A stretch of 64,000 bases of DNA. It comes from Anaerobacillus sp. CMMVII (GTDB taxonomy: Bacteria > Bacillota > Bacilli > Bacillales > Anaerobacillaceae). Below, piece after piece: positions 56,999-64,000 of the stretch. Numbering within the stretch: position 1 is the stretch's first letter; each line of letters opens with the position of its first letter. Location: assembly GCF_025377685.1 (NCBI RefSeq), contig NZ_JACEHK010000010.1:310001-374000 (forward strand). The letters run 5' to 3'. Made by a program: the position numbers and the translations under genes. The notes beneath the pieces are model-generated. The model saw nothing but the letters and a program-made list of their open reading frames with translations, did no database searches and was not told where the DNA came from.

Positions 56999-59809
56999 GT
57001 GAAGGAAAAGTTTGTAGTAGTTGATTTAGAGACAACAGGTAATAATCCGAAAAAAGGGGATCGGATTATTCAAATAGGACTTGTTGTGGTGCAAGAAGGG
57101 AAAATAACAGCGCGGTTTTCTAGCTTCATTAATCCTGAGCTAGAAATCCCTGTATTTATTCAACAGTTTACAGGAATTAATGACGCGATGGTGAAGGATG
57201 CACCTCTTTTTAGTAGTGTTGCGCCTTCTTTATTAGAATATTTGGATGGGGCTTATTTTGTTGCACATAACGTTCCTTTTGACTTATCATTTTTGCAATA
57301 TGAATTAGAATTGTGCGGCTATAACGGATTTACAGGACCAATTATTGATACTGTTGAATTAGCCCGCTTATTATTGCCCTCTGAAGAAGGATTTAAACTA
57401 AATCATTTGGCAACTAAATTAAATTTAAACCATGACCGTCCACATCAAGCAGATAGTGATGCGGAAGTAACAGCTGAAATATTACTGATATTACTTTCAA
57501 AACTAGTGAATTTGCCGCTGCTAACATTACAAAGGTTAAAACCGATTGTAAGTAAATTGGATTGTTCTTTAGATGAAATCATTCAAAATGCAATTACAGA
57601 AAAATTAACAAAGGTTGCGCTAAACGATCATGAGTTAGAGGAGTTCCGTCAAATAGTTTTACGTAAACCTGTTTTGTTTGGCAAACAATCTTCACCTGCC
57701 GATATAACTGAGTTTATAGAAGATTTGCCTGAGATTGAGACAAAGCTTTCAAGGGAATTAGAGGGCTTTGAAATTCGTCATGGGCAAAAAGAGATGATGA
57801 CCTTAATTGATGATGCCTTACATTCGAATCAACATTTACTTGTTGAAGCAGGAACAGGAACTGGAAAATCTATTGCCTATTTACTCCCCGGTCTTTATTT
57901 TGCAAAACAAACTGAAACTACTTTGGTCATAAGTACCCATACTGTACAATTGCAACAGCAACTTTTAGAGCGGGATATGGAAATTTTAGAAAAGTCAGTA
58001 TCTTTTCCTTTTCGAGCAGCGGTTTTAAAAGGTAGAAGTCATTATTTGTGTTTGCGGAAGTTTGAACAAAAACTTGATGATCATCTAGACCAAAATTATG
58101 ATACCCTCCTTTCGAAAGGGCAAATCTTAATTTGGTTAACCGAAACACTTGAAGGTGATGTTGAGCAATTAAATTTGCCTAGCGGCGGCAAAGTTTTTTG
58201 GAGTGAAGTCCAAAGCGATGCCATTACATGTGTGGGTAAACATTGCCCTTGGTTCTCAAGATGCTTTTATCATCGTGCAAGAAACAATGCACATGGAGCA
58301 GATTTAATCGTTACAAATCATGCCTTATTGTTTACGGATATGACGCAAGATCATCAATTGTTGCCGAGTTATAAACAAGTCATTGTCGATGAAGCCCATC
58401 ACCTTGAAGAAGTGGCAAGTGATCACTTTGGGATGCGCACAGATTATTTTGCGTTTCATCATTTATTTTCAAGATTAGGAACAATAGAAACAAATGATTT
58501 GTTAAAAAGTATTGTAACCATTCAAGAGAAGCTAGGACTTAATTTGGATCAGTATTTTCATGAACTTGATCAACTCATTGTGGATTTGAAATATGATTTA
58601 GATGAATGCTTTCGAATGATACATGCAACTGTTGTAAGGAACATGACACGCTCGAAAAATGAAGTTGGAAGGTTAAGTTTACGATATTATCCAGACCAAA
58701 TGACAGGCAATGGCTGGAGAGAAATCCAAGAAGCAGTTCTTAGAGTACAAATGCAATTGAAAGATACCCTGAAGCTAATGAAAAGAATTACTGATGAGCT
58801 TTCACTTGAGGACAATGAGTTAAACTTTACTCAGACAGGAATATTGTCTGCATTTAAAGGATTATATGCAAATTTATCAGAAGAAAAGGGTAAGCTAGAG
58901 GAGTTGTTGTTACACTACGATCCGAATTACGTCTACTGGATTGAAGTTGATGCAAAGGGAGCGAAAAATGCAACCTATATCTATAGTAAACCTGTTGAAG
59001 TTTCGGAAATTATGGCTGATACTTTTTTTAATAAAAAATTAAGTGTTGTTTTGACGTCCGCAACTCTAACCGTAAAAAATTCATTTAATTATATTATTCA
59101 ACGTTTAGGTTTGGAGGACTATGGTGTCACTACTCATATAATTGACTCTCCATTTAAATATAGTGATCAGGTACAGCTTATGGTTCCAACCACAATTCCA
59201 AATATAAAAGAAGTTGATGAGAACGAATATACCTACGAGGTTGTTATAAGCATTTTGGATATAGCGAAAGTCACTAAAGGTAGAATGTTAGTGCTATTTA
59301 CCTCATACGATATGCTTCGAAAAGCATTTTATCAATTAAAAGATCTGATTGTTAATGAGGAATTTGTACTAATCGGGCAAGGCATTAGTAGTGGTAGTAG
59401 AGCGAAGTTAACAAAAAACTTTAAGCAATTTGATCAAGCGATTTTGTTTGGGACAAGTTCTTTTTGGGAAGGTGTTGATATTCCTGGAGAAGATTTAAGC
59501 TGTCTTATTATCGTTCGGTTACCGTTCTCTCCACCAGATAATCCTGTTTTCGAGGCTAGAAGTGAAAAACTAAAAGAATTAGGGAAGAGTCCATTTATGG
59601 AGCTCTCATTACCTCAAGCGATTATCCGCTTTAAACAAGGTTTTGGAAGGTTAATTCGTTCTTCGCGAGACCGTGGAGCTGTCTTTGTTTTTGACCGAAG
59701 AATTACTGAGACACGCTATGGAAAATTATTTATTCAATCTTTACCAACTGTTCCTTTGCAGCAAAAATCATTAGAACAATTATTATATGAGCTTGAAAAT
59801 TGGTTATAA
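56999..59809 (+). CDS. dinG: DinG-type helicase with N-terminal 3'-5' exonuclease
   Basis: A 936-residue fusion. Residues 1-170 form a DEDDh exonuclease (VVDLETTG, HNVPFDLSF, HQADSDAEVTAEI). From about 260 is an XPD-like superfamily 2 helicase with Walker A EAGTGTGKSIAY and DEAH. Four cysteines (HYLCLRK and CVGKHCPWFSRC) have the spacing of the DinG/XPD iron-sulfur ligands. The GTG at 56999 lies five bases after AGAGGTGA, better than GTG 56990. Role in DNA repair or R-loop processing is inferred from the family. Confidence 0.93.
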   Translation: MKEKFVVVDLETTGNNPKKGDRIIQIGLVVVQEGKITARFSSFINPELEIPVFIQQFTGINDAMVKDAPLFSSVAPSLLEYLDGAYFVAHNVPFDLSFLQYELELCGYNGFTGPIIDTVELARLLLPSEEGFKLNHLATKLNLNHDRPHQADSDAEVTAEILLILLSKLVNLPLLTLQRLKPIVSKLDCSLDEIIQNAITEKLTKVALNDHELEEFRQIVLRKPVLFGKQSSPADITEFIEDLPEIETKLSRELEGFEIRHGQKEMMTLIDDALHSNQHLLVEAGTGTGKSIAYLLPGLYFAKQTETTLVISTHTVQLQQQLLERDMEILEKSVSFPFRAAVLKGRSHYLCLRKFEQKLDDHLDQNYDTLLSKGQILIWLTETLEGDVEQLNLPSGGKVFWSEVQSDAITCVGKHCPWFSRCFYHRARNNAHGADLIVTNHALLFTDMTQDHQLLPSYKQVIVDEAHHLEEVASDHFGMRTDYFAFHHLFSRLGTIETNDLLKSIVTIQEKLGLNLDQYFHELDQLIVDLKYDLDECFRMIHATVVRNMTRSKNEVGRLSLRYYPDQMTGNGWREIQEAVLRVQMQLKDTLKLMKRITDELSLEDNELNFTQTGILSAFKGLYANLSEEKGKLEELLLHYDPNYVYWIEVDAKGAKNATYIYSKPVEVSEIMADTFFNKKLSVVLTSATLTVKNSFNYIIQRLGLEDYGVTTHIIDSPFKYSDQVQLMVPTTIPNIKEVDENEYTYEVVISILDIAKVTKGRMLVLFTSYDMLRKAFYQLKDLIVNEEFVLIGQGISSGSRAKLTKNFKQFDQAILFGTSSFWEGVDIPGEDLSCLIIVRLPFSPPDNPVFEARSEKLKELGKSPFMELSLPQAIIRFKQGFGRLIRSSRDRGAVFVFDRRITETRYGKLFIQSLPTVPLQQKSLEQLLYELENWL

Positions 59810-59846
59810 TGTAAAAGATTTGAAACAAGCTTTCGGAGTGATGACG

Positions 59847-60737
59847 TTGAGAAAAGTTTTTGTTGTATTTGTGTTAATAGCACAACTATTTTTATCCACA
59901 TACGGGGTCTTTGCTGAGTCAATTGAAGTTGATTTAAATCTTGAAGAACAAGATTTAGCTTACACATTTTTTGACTTATCAAACGGTGAAGCGACTCTAT
60001 TACAGTCAGGCAAAGGACACAATATTTTAATTGGAACAGGTAGTTTGGAATCACAAGAAGAATTGGAACAAAGATTAAAGATGTACCATGTTGAAACTAT
60101 AGATACCGTCATTATTACTAATCAGTCAGATGAGTACACAGGCAATTTACAATGGGTCATTAATAATTTTAATGTCCAAACAGTGATCTTACCTGAGGTA
60201 ATTAAGGAGCAAATGATTGCATTTCACCACCTTCATGATAAGGAAGTTGTTGGCTGGAAGAAAGGTGACAAAACGGAACTACTACCATTTTTAAAAACAG
60301 AAGTGATCTACGTCGAGGACCGAGAAATAGAAGATAAGGGAGCTCTTGTAATTGTATTTACATATGGCAAACAAACGCTGTTATTTATGGGGATTGCCGA
60401 TAAACAGGTCGAAAAACAATTAGTGGATGCGTATGCGTTAAAGTCGACTATTTTAAAGGTTGCTGACTTTGGAAGTGAAAAGGGAACTACACAAGCATTT
60501 TTAGAAGAGGTTGATCCACAAGTAGCCATACTCTTTAAAAAAAATGGTGCAACTGTTAGTGAATTAGTGCTTGAAAGACTTCAAGAAACCTGGATTGATA
60601 TTTATCAAACATATCGCTTGGGTAGCGTATCGATAAAATGTCACAATGATGATTATGAAATCTTAACTGTTAGGCCTCAGGAGGAGGATTTTTCCTTTGG
60701 CTTAGCGAACAATATATCAAAAATATTTAAAAACTAA
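59847..60737 (+). CDS. Exported metallo-beta-lactamase-like protein without metal ligands
   Basis: A 296-residue protein: signal peptide RKVFVVFVLIAQLFLSTYGVFAES, then a fold like the ComEC C-terminal hydrolase domain (GEATLLQSGKGHNILIGTGSLES, VETIDTVIITNQSDEYTGNL, ADFGSEKGTTQAFLEEVDPQVAIL). Where active members have THxDxDHxGG this protein has TNQSDEYTGN, and LIDTG is replaced by LIGTG, so metal catalysis is unlikely. A TTG start at 59847 is eight bases after GGAG; ATG 59841 is possible. Confidence 0.68.
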   Translation: MRKVFVVFVLIAQLFLSTYGVFAESIEVDLNLEEQDLAYTFFDLSNGEATLLQSGKGHNILIGTGSLESQEELEQRLKMYHVETIDTVIITNQSDEYTGNLQWVINNFNVQTVILPEVIKEQMIAFHHLHDKEVVGWKKGDKTELLPFLKTEVIYVEDREIEDKGALVIVFTYGKQTLLFMGIADKQVEKQLVDAYALKSTILKVADFGSEKGTTQAFLEEVDPQVAILFKKNGATVSELVLERLQETWIDIYQTYRLGSVSIKCHNDDYEILTVRPQEEDFSFGLANNISKIFKN

Positions 60738-60877
60738 TGTAATGAATTTCTGAGCTTGTCAATATCTTCACCCACTTCTTAAATTGAAATGTAGAATTTA
60801 GAATGTAAAATGTAGATTGATTGAAAAATTTTTGCTCCGGCCTTACTTTCAGCATTCTACATTTTAACTTTAGTCAC

Positions 60878-60939
60878 GCCACAAGAGGCTACATCTAGTT
60901 GACTTAAACCATTCAACTCTAGACGTAGCTTGATGTGGC
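60878..60939 (+). promoter_or_regulatory. Long hairpin upstream of mtaD
   Basis: GCCACA and TGTGGC close a stem with inner pairs GGCTAC/GTAGC and TCTAG/CTAGA around a 10-base top. There is no T-run, so it may be an mRNA leader structure rather than a terminator. Confidence 0.45.
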
Positions 60940-60984
60940 TGATTTATTGGAACGACAAATAGCAAAGTAGTAAAGGAGAAACAA

Positions 60985-62282
60985 ATGAAACAACTTTTTT
61001 ACAACGGGGTCATTATAACTGGGGAAAAAGATGAGGTTATTGAAAATGGATATCTCGTCGTTGAAAATGGCGTTATTATTGAGGTTGGATCAGGCAACCC
61101 ATTACATGCTTTAGAAGAAGTAAATGAGAAAGTTGATCTACATAATAATTGGGTAATGCCAGGGTTAATAATACTCATGGGCATATTGGTAGTTCTTTAC
61201 TAAGAGGCTTTGGTGACGACTTACCCTTAGATGTTTGGCTAAAAACAAAAATGTGGCCAATGGAAGCGAAATTTACTGCGGAAACAATTGAAGCAGCTGC
61301 CTCTTTAGCCATTTTAGAAATGTTAAAAAGCGGTACAACAACATTTTTAGAAATGTATCATCTTCACTTAGAATTAATTGCTAATATTGTCGATCAATCT
61401 GGGATACGCTCTGTTTTAACTAGGGGAATGATTGGACTCTGTTCGCCATTAGAGCAAGAGAAAAAATTAGCTGAAGCTATTGAGCTAAATAAAGTACTAA
61501 GATCGATTGGTGAAGGACGTATTACGACAATGTTAGCGCCGCATGCACCTTATACTTGCCCACCTGCATTTCTAGAAATGGTTGTTCAAGAAGCAAAAAA
61601 GTTAAGCCTTCCAATCCATATTCATTTGTCTGAAACTGCTCAAGAAGTTCAGAATCATATTGATACCTACGGGAAACGACCAGCTATTCATTTAGCAGAG
61701 TTAGGGGTATTTGAAGTTCCAGCGTTAATTGCTCATGGGGTGCATCTAGATGCAGCAGAACTAGACATATTGTCACAATATGAAGTTGCTGTTTCCCACA
61801 ATCCAATAAGTAACCTGAAGTTAGGTTCAGGAATTGCCAATATCCCCAAAATGCTTGAAAGAAACATTTTAGTGGCCATTGGCACAGATAGTGCTGCATC
61901 AAACAATAATTTGGATATGTTCCAAGAAATGAGAATGGCCGCTTTAATCCATAAAGGGAATCAAGAGAATCCTACTGTAGTCTCAGCTCAAGATGCTTTA
62001 TTAATGGCTACTTATAATGGCAGTAAGGCTTTGCAATTAGAAGAAACTGGAATACTGAAAATTGGCAAAGAAGCTGACTTTATTGTTATCGATAGTCAAA
62101 AGCCTCATCTTCAACCAAATCAGCAAGTTATTTCACATTTAGTATATTCAGCATCAGGTAGCGATGTCATCGATGTTTATGTGAGAGGTAATTGTATCAT
62201 TCGGAACAAACAATGCTTGACATTGGATGAAGAAAAAATTATTTTTGAAGCTAATCGGGCATTTCGTAACATTCTTTCCTAA
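60985..62282 (+). CDS. mtaD: Methylthioadenosine/S-adenosylhomocysteine (or aminodeoxyfutalosine) deaminase, apparent frameshift
   Basis: Zinc amidohydrolase of the MtaD/MqnX group. One base is missing near 61168-61172, and its repair gives [30 protein letters not shown] with two zinc histidines. The rest has APHAPYTCPP, HIHLSETAQEV, IAHGVHLD, VSHNPISNLKLGSGIANI and GTDSAASNNNLDM. The repaired length is about 432 residues. With mqnA, mqnP and ubiX present, deamination of aminodeoxyfutalosine is a plausible role besides MTA and SAH. AAGGAG precedes the ATG. Confidence 0.87.
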
Positions 62283-62463
62283 AAAAAGAGGCTTTACTCA
62301 AAGATGGTGTTGCGAAAGAAGGTACCATAAGTAGCCTTTTTATCGCATTGGTCACCATCTATTTGGCGTTAGCCATAATGAGTAAGCCTTAAAATAGGTG
62401 TAGGTATTGGAGGTTATTTTGGATACTGTAATTGGTTAAAAAGTAACTAACCATGAAAATGCA

Positions 62464-62634
62464 TTACTTTTTTTGGAATAACTCCGGAAAAGTAGTCTGC
62501 CTAAAGCAGTAATTCAAGGTATTCTCAAAGTTGGGTCGTTCCGGTGAAGATAAAGAAAAGCTCTTTTTTTCCTGTTGATACCATTCACAAATGCTCAGTT
62601 GTGAAGTTGGTTCTATTGTAAGAGTTTGCTTCAC
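62464..62634 (-). CDS. Possible 56-residue protein of unknown function
   Basis: A minus-strand reading frame starting VKQTLTIEPTSQLSICEWYQ, with AAAGGAGG six bases before the GTG. It ends FPELFQKK at 62464. The good ribosome site argues for translation; composition is normal but no family is recognised, and it could be the start of a decayed transposon gene. It lies in the 558-base gap between mtaD and ypmA, where I see no other gene. Confidence 0.4.
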   Translation of the reverse strand: MKQTLTIEPTSQLSICEWYQQEKKSFSLSSPERPNFENTLNYCFRQTTFPELFQKK

Positions 62635-62840
62635 GCTCACGCCTCCTTTGTTGAGCGGTACTAATATTATCTCCCTGAGGAACAGAGCTATGTTTAGTAA
62701 TATTTATTTAAGAAGGAAGAAGCTTTTCTGTAAATAAAACTTACAAGCGCATAAGTACCTCGACAAAGGGATTAGCTTTTAAAAACAAAGTAAAAGATAA
62801 GACTAATTTCGTTAAAATCAAGTTGATGGGAGAATGAACC

Positions 62841-63008
62841 ATGAGCAAAATAGAAGTAATTTCAACTGTAAAAGTAACCAAAACTGCGGATTTATATAAA
62901 ATTGTTGATGCTTGTAACAAAAGCTTAAAAGATCGTGATTTAATGTTTGGCCTTGCTTCAGATGAAAAAGACAAAACAAAAATGGTTTTTACCATTTATC
63001 ATTCATAG
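62841..63008 (+). CDS. ypmA: YpmA family protein
   Basis: A 55-residue protein beginning MSKIEVISTVKVTKTADLYK and ending LMFGLASDEKDKTKMVFTIY, recognisable as YpmA (DUF4264), which stands between dinG and ypmB in Bacillus. Function unknown. A weak GGGAGAATG site precedes the ATG. ypmB starts eight bases later. Confidence 0.85.
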   Translation: MSKIEVISTVKVTKTADLYKIVDACNKSLKDRDLMFGLASDEKDKTKMVFTIYHS

Positions 63009-63016
63009 GATTAGAT

Positions 63017-63496
63017 ATGGGGAAAATAATTAGTTTTGTTGGTGTAATTTTAGGAGTGCTTATCGTCTGGCAAGGGCTACAATTTTTTTCGAATGTGAAA
63101 GATCCAATTCGCGAAGCTGAAAATTCAGCATTAACTTTTTTAGAAGAAAATATTGAAATCAGCGAAATTGTTAGTGCAGATTTTTATCATGGAACTCTAA
63201 GCTATCAAGTTTTTCGTGGCTTAACTGAAAATGAGGAGGAAATCATTGTTTGGGTTCCTGATACATTAGATTCTTTAGTCGTGAAAAAAAGTAATGAAGG
63301 AATAAACTTTAATGAGGCCTTTCAATTTACACAGGAAGAACTTCAGCCTAAAGAAGTAATTAGTATTAAACTTGGGATGGAAAATAATATTCCATTGTAT
63401 GAAATTATCTATATTGATCAACAAAATCGGTATTCGTATTATTATATTACCTTCAAAGATGGGTCATATTTAAAACATTTTCATCTAGGAATGTGA
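63017..63496 (+). CDS. ypmB: YpmB/TseB, DUF5590 membrane-anchored protein
   Basis: A 159-residue protein with an N-terminal membrane anchor (IISFVGVILGVLIVWQGLQFF) and an extracytoplasmic domain with two PepSY-like halves (AENSALTFLEENIEISEI; PKEVISIKLGMENNIPLYEI). B. subtilis YpmB (TseB) works with penicillin-binding protein 2A in cell elongation. Directly between ypmA and aspB. Confidence 0.85.
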   Translation: MGKIISFVGVILGVLIVWQGLQFFSNVKDPIREAENSALTFLEENIEISEIVSADFYHGTLSYQVFRGLTENEEEIIVWVPDTLDSLVVKKSNEGINFNEAFQFTQEELQPKEVISIKLGMENNIPLYEIIYIDQQNRYSYYYITFKDGSYLKHFHLGM

Positions 63497-63634
63497 TAAT
63501 TTTAATAATAATCTGAAAAAGGCTTGAAAGCTGTTGATAACACATTTATAGTATGTTTTAAGAAGAATTTATTTCAGTTATACTTTAAAGCGAAAAAGAG
63601 AAAAAATGTTTAATTGTTGGATTGGAGGATACTA

Positions 63635-64000
63635 ATGAAATTAGCAAACAGAGTGTCAACTTTAACACCATCATCAACCCTGGCAATTACAGCTAAAGCA
63701 AAAGCTTTAAAAGAAGCGGGGCATGATGTCATTGGCTTAGGTGCAGGAGAGCCTGACTTTAATACACCAGATTATATTATTGAGGCTGCAATTAAATCAA
63801 TGCACGACGGTCAAACGAAATATACTCCTTCTGGTGGTCTGCCTGCATTAAAAGAAAGTATTATAAACAAGTTTAAACAAGATCAAGGTATCACTTATAC
63901 ACAAAAAGAAATTGTTGTTGCTAGTGGTGCCAAACACGCACTATATTTATTGTTTCAAGCATTATTGAACCCAGGTGACGAGGTCATTATTCCTACCCCT
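63635..64000 (+). CDS. aspB: Aspartate aminotransferase, N-terminal part
   Basis: The first 122 codons of a class I PLP aminotransferase, cut by the window edge. It begins MKLANRVSTLTPSSTLAITA and has GHDVIGLGAGEPDFNTPDYI and ASGAKHALYLLFQAL, matching AspB of Bacillus. ATG follows GGAGGA. In B. subtilis asnS and dnaD come next. Confidence 0.93.
   Translation, partial: MKLANRVSTLTPSSTLAITAKAKALKEAGHDVIGLGAGEPDFNTPDYIIEAAIKSMHDGQTKYTPSGGLPALKESIINKFKQDQGITYTQKEIVVASGAKHALYLLFQALLNPGDEVIIPTP

Overview
The window is a contiguous piece of a low-GC Gram-positive chromosome, almost certainly from a spore-forming member of the Bacillaceae. Gene order closely follows the Bacillus subtilis cmk to aspB region: cmk-plsC-ypfD-fni-ypzI-yphA-der-plsY-gpsA, spoVIF, yphE-yphF-spoIVA, hbs, folE-mtrB-hepS-menG-hepT, ndk-cheR-aroC-aroB-aroH-trpEDCFBA-hisC-tyrA-aroA, ypiA-ypiB-ypiF-qcrABC, ypjA-ypjB, ypjC-ypjD-dapB-mgsA-bshB1-bshA-cca-birA-panBCD-dinG, ypmA-ypmB-aspB. 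Sporulation genes, a Rieske/cytochrome b6c complex, bacillithiol genes and the TRAP-regulated trp operon all fit this family. Three futalosine-pathway menaquinone genes (mqnP, ubiX-like, mqnA) sit between menG and hepT, plus an mtaD/mqnX-type deaminase near the end; this points to a relative of alkaliphilic Bacillaceae rather than B. subtilis itself. The genus assignment is inference.

Layout: 1-8.5 kb holds nucleotide, phospholipid and isoprenoid enzymes and the Der GTPase. 8.5-13.5 kb holds sporulation genes and hbs separated by repeat-rich spacers. 13.7-20.6 kb is a menaquinone block: GTP cyclohydrolase, TRAP, heptaprenyl-PP synthase and the late and early menaquinone steps. 20.9-36 kb is the aromatic supraoperon, with a TRAP-controlled attenuator before trpE and the trpG gene absent. 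36-46 kb has a degenerate amidohydrolase, ypiA/ypiB/ypiF and the bc complex. 46-60 kb covers lysine, bacillithiol, tRNA CCA, biotin and pantothenate genes and the DinG nuclease-helicase. 60-64 kb has a metallo-beta-lactamase-like pseudoenzyme, mtaD, ypmA/ypmB and the start of aspB.

Two things stand out beyond the genes. First, intergenic spaces carry a family of short palindromic, transposase-less elements with ends GGCTGTTTTCGTAAAC and CGTAAACATTGTGGC-type inverted repeats. Several copies are bounded by exact or near-exact 8-bp target duplications, and one copy is inserted inside another. A separate 609-bp element after cheR has its own 19/22 inverted repeats and a 10-bp flanking duplication. 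Second, a consensus promoter plus terminator after aroA defines a likely small RNA of about 118 nt with a C-rich loop.

At least eleven conserved genes, many of them essential (plsC, ypfD, spoIVA, folE, hepS, menG, mqnP, ndk, aroB, trpA, mtaD), are broken by single-base losses, mostly in short homopolymers. Restoring one base per site returns normal family length. I read these as sequence errors rather than pseudogenes and list each gene at its full span.
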